Source: Thermoplasmata archaeon (GTDB taxonomy: Archaea > Thermoplasmatota > Thermoplasmata > GCA-020350865). Taken from it: a stretch of DNA of 8,855 nucleotides. Shown in pieces: positions 1 to 5,227 of this stretch. The notes below the pieces were generated by a model, which saw nothing but the letters and a program-made list of their open reading frames with translations, was not told the origin of the DNA and did not search any database. Every line of letters begins with the position of its first letter. Position 1 is the stretch's first letter. The translations under genes and the position numbers were made by a program. The stretch lies in assembly GCA_020350865.1 (NCBI GenBank), contig CP070726.1, positions 1,876,341 to 1,885,195 on the forward strand, read 5' to 3'.

Positions 1-617
1 ATGCCCGCAACCGCGGCCTCGATTTCGGGGCTGTACCGTGTGATGTGACCGGAGGGTGCGCCCTTTGAAAGGGCGGCGGTAATCCTTTTTCTCAGGACAT
101 CCAGACCGGCTGCCTTTGTGGCGGCCGTGGGCACAACCGGGATGCCCAACTCCGCCTCCAGTGCGCCAAAATCGAATTTCATGCCCTCCTCTTCCGCCTC
201 GTCTATCATGTTGAGGACGGCTATCACGGGAATCCCGGTCTCGATGAGCTGGAAGGTGAGGTGGAGCATGCGGTCCAGGTTCTTGGCGTCGAGAACATTG
301 ATCACGAGACTCGGGTTCTTTCTGAGCAGTAACTCCTGGGCCACCCTCTCCTCCTCTGTAATCGGCAGAAGGGAGTACATACCAGGTGTGTCTATGATCT
401 CAACCTTCCTTCCCCCGATCTCAGCCTTTCCACGGTCCACCGCAACCGTTGTTCCCGGGTAGTTGGAGACCACCACGTACGCCCCTGTGAGTTCATTGAA
501 TATCACGCTCTTGCCCACGTTGGGATAGCCCACGAGGAGGATGGTGTCCCTAGCCTTATCCCCGTCCCCCGCCTCGGGATTATCTGTCATAGACGCGCCG
601 TGACACTTCTTTGACAT
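1..617 (-). CDS. feoB: Ferrous iron transporter FeoB, N-terminal GTPase part (cut by window edge)
   Basis: FeoB is the membrane permease for Fe(II) uptake; its cytoplasmic N-terminal G domain regulates transport. About 205 residues are visible, all within the G domain, and the membrane part lies beyond position 1. Visible motifs, numbered from the start at 617: G1 GYPNVGKS (30-37), G2 PGTT (54-57), G3 DTPG (76-79), G4 NMID (136-139) and G5 TAA (164-166). The NYPGTTV stretch and NMID rather than NKxD are typical of FeoB. I chose the ATG at 617 because AGAAGG lies nine bases upstream (627-632). In-frame ATGs at 626 and 590 are alternatives. The extra N-terminus (MSKKCHGAS) contains a Cys-His pair that could touch metal, which is inference. 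Two iron-box-like palindromes lie in its promoter. The neighbouring genes have no obvious iron role. FeoA is not visible in the window. Confidence 0.93.
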   Translation of the reverse strand, partial: MSKKCHGASMTDNPEAGDGDKARDTILLVGYPNVGKSVIFNELTGAYVVVSNYPGTTVAVDRGKAEIGGRKVEIIDTPGMYSLLPITEEERVAQELLLRKNPSLVINVLDAKNLDRMLHLTFQLIETGIPVIAVLNMIDEAEEEGMKFDFGALEAELGIPVVPTAATKAAGLDVLRKRITAALSKGAPSGHITRYSPEIEAAVAG

Positions 618-638
618 GCTCTTCATCCTTCTAAATCT

Positions 639-652
639 TTAGGTCTCCCTAA
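639..652. promoter_or_regulatory. Putative iron-repressor operator, copy 1 (TTAGG-N4-CCTAA)
   Basis: A perfect inverted repeat, TTAGG TCTC CCTAA, lies 22 bases upstream of the chosen feoB start, just downstream of the predicted transcription start. The half-site TTAGG/CCTAA resembles operators of the DtxR/IdeR/MntR family of metal-dependent repressors. The identity of the repressor is inference. Confidence 0.72.
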
Positions 653-658
653 CTATAA

Positions 659-672
659 TTAGGTATGCCTAA
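659..672. promoter_or_regulatory. Putative iron-repressor operator, copy 2 (TTAGG-N4-CCTAA)
   Basis: A second perfect palindrome, TTAGG TATG CCTAA, has the same arms and spacer length as copy 1. Its centre is 20 bp from that of copy 1, about two helical turns, so two repressor dimers could sit on the same DNA face. It falls between the likely feoB TATA box and transcription start, so occupancy would block the promoter. Confidence 0.72.
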
Positions 673-677
673 ATATG

Positions 678-685
678 TATTAAAA
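678..685 (-). promoter_or_regulatory. Likely feoB TATA box
   Basis: On the minus strand TTTTAATA follows CAACC, in a TATA/BRE-like arrangement. The predicted transcription start is near 654, giving a leader of about 37 bases that contains the AGAAGG ribosome binding site. The call rests on position relative to feoB and the two operators. Confidence 0.5.
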
Positions 686-757
686 GGTTGCGGTGGGGGA
701 TACTGCTTCCAAAAGGCACTTTTTAAAGATATCATTGAATTATGAATAATGAAATTA

Positions 758-765
758 TTTATATT
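758..765 (+). promoter_or_regulatory. TATA box for the small membrane protein gene
   Basis: TTTATATT ends 21 bases before the ATG at 786, the distance expected if transcription starts at or within a few bases of the start codon (leaderless mRNA). Confidence 0.5.
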
Positions 766-785
766 ATCAATGCCCTATGTTAATC

Positions 786-983
786 ATGAACTCGGAGCCA
801 AAAGGTTGGAAAAAATGGACTTGGTTAATACTTGGCATTACTTTTATCACCATTGGAATAGGTCGGTTTATCCTCTTCATATATTATTCATACTTAGAGC
901 AATTATTCTTTGGCATTATTTACCTCATAATAGGTACATTAGTAATTTTGTTCAGAGAATATCTACCATTAAAAAATAAATGA
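786..983 (+). CDS. Small two-helix membrane protein, unknown function
   Basis: This 65-residue protein has a short charged N-terminus (MNSEPKGWKKW) followed by two hydrophobic stretches, roughly residues 10-35 and 38-57, and a basic tail ending LKNK. It is therefore predicted to be a two-pass membrane hairpin. I recognise no family. I prefer the ATG at 786 to the in-frame ATG at 777, because a TATA box at 758-765 would start transcription almost exactly at 786 and no ribosome binding site is visible. An overlapping frame (749-979) is less convincing: it is rich in His and Trp and lacks the clean hydrophobic pattern. The gene is AT-rich and stands alone between feoB (divergent) and the GTPase gene. 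A chance open frame in AT-rich DNA cannot be excluded, but the promoter spacing and hydrophobic periodicity support a real gene. Confidence 0.55.
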   Translation: MNSEPKGWKKWTWLILGITFITIGIGRFILFIYYSYLEQLFFGIIYLIIGTLVILFREYLPLKNK

Positions 984-1099
984 TAATATTTAATCAGCAC
1001 ACTTATGAAATCCATGTTCCCACCCATCTTTTGGTATTATTTTACTCTAACATCAGAAATATAATGCCTAAATCCTGTTAAGGCCAATATCCATAATGT

Positions 1100-1125
1100 C
1101 CAGTAAATATCATTTTTGATACTGG
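1100..1125. other. Imperfect hairpin in the 984-1198 gap
   Basis: CCAGTA (1100-1105) is mirrored by TACTGG (1120-1125), with inner arms TATCA and TGATA around a TTTT loop. The arms do not pair continuously: a bulge of about three A residues remains. No function is evident. The rest of the gap, before the GTPase promoter, shows nothing else I can name. Confidence 0.3.
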
Positions 1126-1174
1126 CAACCCAACTTTTAAGGGAATCAAAGGTCTTTAAATTGCAAAGTCTGGG

Positions 1175-1187
1175 TTTAAATATAAAT
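1175..1187 (+). promoter_or_regulatory. TATA box for the small GTPase gene
   Basis: TTTAAATATAAAT lies just upstream of the GTPase start codons. Counting 24-27 bases places the transcription start around 1199-1206, on top of the candidate ATGs at 1199 and 1205, which suggests a leaderless transcript. Confidence 0.55.
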
Positions 1188-1198
1188 ATGCCGGGGAA

Positions 1199-1750
1199 AT
1201 GATTATGCGGACAATAGGCCCTCTGAAATTCAAGATCTGTCTTGTGGGTGAAAGCGCAGTTGGAAAAACGAGCCTGGTTCGGAGATACGTGTTCAACGAA
1301 TTCCGGGATAAATATGTTACCACCATCGGTGCAAAGGTGACGAAAAAGGAAATCACGATTAAGCACCCGGATGGGGATGGAACCCTGGATGTCAGCCTGC
1401 TCATATGGGACATCATAGGCCAAAAAAGCTTCAGGCAGCTGCTCCAGGATGCATATTTCTACGGGGCCAACGGAATCATCGGGGTCTGTGACAATACCAG
1501 GGAAAAAACACTGTCGGAACTGCACAGCTGGACGGACGCGATCCACAATATCACGGAGGATATCCCCATAGTGTTTCTTGGAAACAAATCCGATCTGGAG
1601 GAGGAGCTGGAGTTGGGCCTCAGCGAGCTAAAGGGTTTTGCATCTGAGTACGAGAACGCCGTCCCCTACCTCTCGAGCGCCAAAACAGGGCTCAATGTGG
1701 AGGTCGCCTTTAAAACCCTGAGCGGGACTATCCTGGAAAATATGGTATAA
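1199..1750 (+). CDS. Ras/Rab-like small GTPase
   Basis: This is a complete 183-residue single-domain GTPase of the Ras superfamily. Motifs in order: G1 GESAVGKTS (17-25), switch I with the Rab-like YVTTIG (39-44, G2 Thr 41/42), G3 WDIIGQ (70-75) with the catalytic Gln75, G4 NKSD (129-132) and G5 SAK (160-162). The TIG and WDxxGQ pattern is closer to Rab/Ras than to MglA or Arf. It ends at NMV with no C-terminal cysteines, so it is not prenylated like eukaryotic Rabs; membrane attachment, if any, would need a partner. No roadblock/longin activator gene is next to it. The start may be ATG 1199 or ATG 1205; both fit a leaderless transcript and the difference is two residues. It appears monocistronic. 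Ras-like GTPases occur in various archaea, mostly with unknown roles, so no cellular process can be assigned here. Confidence 0.9.
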   Translation: MIMRTIGPLKFKICLVGESAVGKTSLVRRYVFNEFRDKYVTTIGAKVTKKEITIKHPDGDGTLDVSLLIWDIIGQKSFRQLLQDAYFYGANGIIGVCDNTREKTLSELHSWTDAIHNITEDIPIVFLGNKSDLEEELELGLSELKGFASEYENAVPYLSSAKTGLNVEVAFKTLSGTILENMV

Positions 1751-1765
1751 ACACGGTCTTGAATT

Positions 1766-1775
1766 CCGATATCGG
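1766..1775. other. Perfect palindrome CCGATATCGG
   Basis: A 10-bp perfect palindrome lies 15 bases after the GTPase stop codon. It could be part of a 3' hairpin or an operator for the downstream operon, but is short enough to arise by chance. Confidence 0.25.
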
Positions 1776-1850
1776 GAAATGAGCCCGAGTTGAGCTGCCA
1801 GGGAAGGTTCTTATATCAATCAGTGACACTACCGCAATAAAAGCAGGTTA

Positions 1851-1858
1851 TTTATATC
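1851..1858 (+). promoter_or_regulatory. TATA box of the phosphoglycerate mutase operon
   Basis: TTTATATC lies 21 bases before the ATG at 1880, so transcription should start at or next to the start codon. A similar TTATATCA lies at 1811-1818 and could drive a second, longer transcript. No Shine-Dalgarno sequence is placed well for 1880 (AGGG at 1871-1874 is weak), consistent with leaderless initiation. Confidence 0.55.
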
Positions 1859-1879
1859 AGGGCCGGAATTAGGGAAACG

Positions 1880-3496
1880 ATGCCAAGGGATACGAGGGCA
1901 AGGTATTTTCCCTCAATGACCGAAGCCGTGAGGGATGCCTATGCACATGGAGAAGAGGACGAGCGCCTGGAGCCATTGGTTGTGGTCGATTTAAAAGGGA
2001 ACCCCGTGGGCCGATTTTCAGAGGGTGACGTTGTCATCTTCTACGATATAAGGGGTGAAAGGGAAATCGAGCTTTCCTCGGCTCTGGTGGATGATGATTT
2101 TGAGGAATTTTTAGTGAAGAAAGGTCTGAACCTGGGCCTCGTGACCATGATAGAATATCACAAAGACCTGAATGTCAGGGTGGCCTTCCCTCCCCAGGGG
2201 AAGATAGAAGACACCCTGAGCCATGTTTTATCAAGGAATAAGAAGACACAGGTGAAAATCGTTGAGTCGGAAAAGGCCGTTCACCTCTCGTACTTCTTCC
2301 GCGGCAAATCCGAAGAGCCCATACCCGGAGAGGAAAGGCTCATCATCCCCTCGTTCAAAATAGCAAAACCGGAATTGAAACCCGAGATGAACATTGCAGA
2401 GGTAACAGAGGCTATTTTAACCAAACTGGCTGATGAAAGAATCCACATGATAACCGCCAACCTCGCCAATGTGGACGTGGTGGGCCATACCGAAGACGAG
2501 AGGGCGATTCTGACCTCCATCGAAGCTGTGGATGCGGCATTAGGGAGGATCATCCCTAAAGCTGAGAGCATGAAAATAACCACCATAGTCACAGCCGATC
2601 ACGGCACAGTGGAGAGCTGGCTTTACCCGGACGGCACCATAGACACGGGTCATACGAGGAGCGCTGTGCCTTTCATCATTGTGGAGCCCGAGGATGCAAT
2701 AGCATCCAATTTAAGGCTCAGAGAAGGAGGGGGACTTGCGGATGTGGCCCCCACCGTTCTCCATATACTGGGCATCGAAAAACCACCTATCATGACGGGC
2801 TCGTCCCTGCTTCTAAAAAGCCCCTATGAAAACAATGAGAGAGAAAGACTGCTCCTATTGATTCTGGACGGCTGGGGCATAAATGACGAAACCCAAGGAA
2901 ACCTCATTCACAAGGCAGCAACCCCTGTCATGGACGAGCTGCTCAAAATACATCCCAACACGAGACTGCAGGCCTCCGGTGAGGCTGTGGGCATGCCAAA
3001 AGGCAGTGTGGGCAATTCGGAGGTCGGGCATCTTCATCTGGGTGCTGGACGAATCATTCCCTCGGATCGAATGAGAATCGATTCGGCCATTGCGGACGAT
3101 TCCTTTTTTAAGAATCCCGCATTCCTTGCCGCAATGCAAGACGTGAAAACCACGGGAAAGAACCTGCATCTCTTGGGCATAGTATCCTTTTACAGCTCCC
3201 ATGGCTCCGTTACCCACCTCAAGGCCCTGCTGGAATTGGCCAATAAAAAGGATGTGAAGCAGGTGTACGTCCACGGCATACTCGGCCGCAGGGGCGAGCA
3301 CGCCCAGAGCGGTGCACGGTACATAAACGATATCGAGGAGTTCACCAAAAAACTTAACCTTGGAAACGTGGTAACAGTGATTGGCAGGCACTGGGCCCTG
3401 GACAGGGAGCACAACTGGGACAGGGTGAAGAGGACCTACGACAGCCTTGTCTTTGGCAGCGGTAAACATGTGATCATTAAAACAGAGGATAAGTGA
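1880..3496 (+). CDS. Cofactor-independent phosphoglycerate mutase, circularly permuted
   Basis: By similarity this alkaline-phosphatase-superfamily enzyme interconverts 3- and 2-phosphoglycerate in glycolysis/gluconeogenesis, using two divalent metals and a phosphoserine intermediate. The 538 residues match GpmI over its full length but in rearranged order. Residues 10-312 correspond to the usual second half: phosphate-binding IRGER (R58, R61), SEK (K132), NVDVVGH (D199, H203), TADHG (D240, H241), TGHT (H258), then the usual C-terminal stretch LADVAPTVLHILGI. After a linker (about 313-323) comes the usual start: LILDGWG (D330), GNSEVGH with catalytic Ser380, AGRI, H441, HGILGRR (R470/R471) and GRHWALDRE (R503, R509), ending at VFGSG. 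The canonical Asp of the LDGRD motif is replaced (LGRRGE). Style (IRGEREIELS) resembles the long GpmI subfamily rather than the archaeal ApgM type. It is the first gene of a three-gene operon; its TGA overlaps the next start. Confidence 0.88.
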   Translation: MPRDTRARYFPSMTEAVRDAYAHGEEDERLEPLVVVDLKGNPVGRFSEGDVVIFYDIRGEREIELSSALVDDDFEEFLVKKGLNLGLVTMIEYHKDLNVRVAFPPQGKIEDTLSHVLSRNKKTQVKIVESEKAVHLSYFFRGKSEEPIPGEERLIIPSFKIAKPELKPEMNIAEVTEAILTKLADERIHMITANLANVDVVGHTEDERAILTSIEAVDAALGRIIPKAESMKITTIVTADHGTVESWLYPDGTIDTGHTRSAVPFIIVEPEDAIASNLRLREGGGLADVAPTVLHILGIEKPPIMTGSSLLLKSPYENNERERLLLLILDGWGINDETQGNLIHKAATPVMDELLKIHPNTRLQASGEAVGMPKGSVGNSEVGHLHLGAGRIIPSDRMRIDSAIADDSFFKNPAFLAAMQDVKTTGKNLHLLGIVSFYSSHGSVTHLKALLELANKKDVKQVYVHGILGRRGEHAQSGARYINDIEEFTKKLNLGNVVTVIGRHWALDREHNWDRVKRTYDSLVFGSGKHVIIKTEDK

Positions 3497-4515
3497 CGAA
3501 CATGAAACTTGAGGACGAGCTAAAGAAATTGACAGCCTATCCGGAGCCCACTTCCAAAGTGGAGGTGGTCCAGACCCACATATCATTTATCTTTATTACG
3601 GACAAGTATGTATACAAGGTGAAAAAGCCGGTGGATTTCGGTTTCCTGGACTTCACCACCCTGGAAAAAAGACTGGAGTACTGTCAAAAGGAAGTGGCTC
3701 TCAATGCCCGGCTCTCCCCCGATGTGTACCTGGGTGTCGTAAACATCACAGACGAAGGCGGTGCCCTGGTATTCGATGGAAAAGGCCAGGTCGTCGAGTA
3801 TGCCGTAAAGATGAAGAAGATTCCCATGGACAGGCTCATGGAGAACCTGCTGGCAAAAGGTGAACTGACGGAGGAGATGGTGAAAGAGGTTGCCGGGAAG
3901 ATCGCAAAATTTCATTCAGAAGCAGCCACCTCGAAGGTCATCGACAGGTTCGGCAGCATCATGGTGATCAAGACCAACACGGACGAGAACTTCCAGCAGA
4001 GCGAGCCCTATATCGGCAAGTCCATCTCAAAGAAACAATTCGAATCCATAAGAAAGTACACGGACGATTTCTACAAAACGAAAAAATCCATCATAAACAG
4101 CAGGATTGCCCAGCACAAAATAAAGGACTGCCACGGCGACCTCCACATGCAGCATATCTGTCTTACAGAGCCCATCATCATCTTCGACTGCATTGAGTTC
4201 AACGACAGGTTCAGGTACTCCGATACAGCGGCTGATATCGCCTTTCTGGCCATGGATCTGGACTTTCACGGACAGAGGGGGCTTTCAAAAGTGCTCATGG
4301 ATGCCTATGCAGAATACGCCGGTGATCCCGGTGTGTACGACATGCTCAACTTCTACAAGATATACAGGGCCTATGTGAGGGGTAAGGTCATCTCCTTCCA
4401 GCTGGACGACCCCCATATCTCGGAGGAAGGCAAGGAAAAGGCCCTTCAAACCGCACAAAAATACTTCGAACTGGCGGCAGGTTACGTAAAGGAGGAGAAG
4501 GAAGGTGGAGCATGA
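3493..4515 (+). CDS. Aminoglycoside-phosphotransferase-fold kinase (COG2187-like)
   Basis: This 340-residue protein has the protein-kinase-like fold of the APH/choline kinase superfamily. Visible: an N-lobe with a YVYKVKKPVDFGFLDF segment (40-54) likely carrying the ATP-contacting lysine, the catalytic loop HGDLHMQHI (214-222, D216 as base), and the metal-binding segment IIIFDCIEFND (228-238, D232). HGDLHxxH followed by FDCIEFN is characteristic of the COG2187 group. Those domains are commonly fused to a P-loop kinase in bacteria (for example Mycobacterium tuberculosis Rv2004c), and here that second domain is the next gene. The substrate is unknown; antibiotic resistance should not be assumed. 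The GTG at 3493 overlaps the upstream stop by 4 bases with GAGG at 3485-3488. ATG 3502, three codons later, is an alternative. The overlap suggests translational coupling. It is probably soluble: no membrane segment is seen. Confidence 0.87.
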   Translation: MTNMKLEDELKKLTAYPEPTSKVEVVQTHISFIFITDKYVYKVKKPVDFGFLDFTTLEKRLEYCQKEVALNARLSPDVYLGVVNITDEGGALVFDGKGQVVEYAVKMKKIPMDRLMENLLAKGELTEEMVKEVAGKIAKFHSEAATSKVIDRFGSIMVIKTNTDENFQQSEPYIGKSISKKQFESIRKYTDDFYKTKKSIINSRIAQHKIKDCHGDLHMQHICLTEPIIIFDCIEFNDRFRYSDTAADIAFLAMDLDFHGQRGLSKVLMDAYAEYAGDPGVYDMLNFYKIYRAYVRGKVISFQLDDPHISEEGKEKALQTAQKYFELAAGYVKEEKEGGA

Positions 4516-5081
4516 ACAAAGCATCCGCGCCCATCCTCATCATCGCATGCGGCCTCACAGGTACAGGCAAGAGCACCATTTTAAACGAGGTTGCAGAGAA
4601 AACGGGCTTTGCCATCCTCACCTCTGACAGGGTGCGAAAAGCGCTTGTTGGCATAAAACCGGAAGAGCACAGGTACGAGGCCTTCGATTCGGGCATATAT
4701 TCCAAGGAGTTATCGGAGAAGACCTACCTCCATATGATCGAGGAGGGAAAAAGGCTTCTCCTGGAAGGGAAATCCGTTATATTGGACGCGTGCTTTCCGA
4801 AAAAATGGCAGAGGGACAAGGCCCGGGAGGCTGCAGCCCATGCCTCGGCGCAGTTCCTGTGCATCGAGTTCACAGCCCCTGAATCGGAGGTGAAACAGCG
4901 CCTTGATCAGAGGTTCGAGACAAAAGACGGGATCTCCGACGGGAGATGGGAGATATACGTGGCCCAGAAGGAGAGCTTCGAGGAATCGGATGATATCATT
5001 TCTGAGGAGCATCTGACAGTGGACACGGCCGCTGAAAAAGAGGAGTGCGTGAAACTGATTCTTGCGAGGTTGGGCAGGTAG
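4512..5081 (+). CDS. P-loop kinase, AAA/gluconokinase-like (COG0645-like)
   Basis: This 189-residue nucleotide-binding kinase has Walker A GLTGTGKST at 14-22, a TSDRVRK segment (37-43) typical of the small-molecule kinase lid/substrate region, VILDACFPKKWQR (89-101) matching the VxLDAtF strand of this group, and an arginine-containing RLDQR (130-134). It lacks the DNA-binding or transport domains that would suggest another P-loop family. The ATG at 4512 overlaps the preceding TGA (ATGA), and purine-rich GGAGGAGAAGGAAGGTGG upstream supplies a strong ribosome binding site. In many bacteria this domain forms one polypeptide with the upstream APH-fold domain, so the two products probably act together. 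The substrate is not known. It is the last gene of the operon; a T-rich region follows. Confidence 0.87.
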   Translation: MNKASAPILIIACGLTGTGKSTILNEVAEKTGFAILTSDRVRKALVGIKPEEHRYEAFDSGIYSKELSEKTYLHMIEEGKRLLLEGKSVILDACFPKKWQRDKAREAAAHASAQFLCIEFTAPESEVKQRLDQRFETKDGISDGRWEIYVAQKESFEESDDIISEEHLTVDTAAEKEECVKLILARLGR

Positions 5082-5128
5082 GGGGTGTTTTCTCCCATTA
5101 TTTATTATAATATTCAAATAAGATTTGC

Positions 5129-5156
5129 TTTTTCTATCTTTTTGGGCGACTTTTTT
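5129..5156 (+). terminator. T-rich terminator region after the three-gene operon
   Basis: Three T-runs (5129-5133, 5139-5143, 5151-5156) follow the last operon gene by 50-75 bases. Archaeal RNA polymerase commonly terminates at such oligo-T tracts without needing a hairpin. Confidence 0.5.
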
Positions 5157-5179
5157 CTCCGGAGAAACGAAAAATCGAA
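5148..5179. other. Palindrome/hairpin centred on CTCCGGAG
   Basis: TTTCTCCGGAGAAA at 5154-5167 is a perfect 14-bp palindrome, extended imperfectly by CGACTTTT on the left and AAAAATCG on the right. It sits between the operon terminator and the surface-protein gene, so it may be part of the terminator, or an operator for the downstream gene. Confidence 0.4.
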
Positions 5180-5227
5180 AGGTAGATAAAGTAATATCTT
5201 CATATTGAACCTGGTAGAGGTAAGGGA

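Noticed and set aside
118..462. 114-residue plus-strand open frame
   Set aside because: It is the antisense of the FeoB G domain, whose motifs are clear on the minus strand.
1209..1215. GGACAAT copy matching the Lrp-type promoter arm
   Set aside because: It is a single 7-base arm inside coding sequence with no partner arm nearby; chance is likely.
1037..1546. 169-residue minus-strand open frame over the GTPase
   Set aside because: The plus strand carries all five G motifs of a small GTPase; the antisense product resembles nothing.
2855..3586. 243-residue open frame on the minus strand
   Set aside because: It lies opposite the mutase gene, has no family motifs, and its composition is what antisense reading of a coding gene gives.
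3493..4515. Antibiotic-resistance aminoglycoside kinase
   Set aside because: Only the fold is shared; the HGDLHMQHI and FDCIEFN pattern matches the uncharacterised COG2187-type group, not resistance enzymes.
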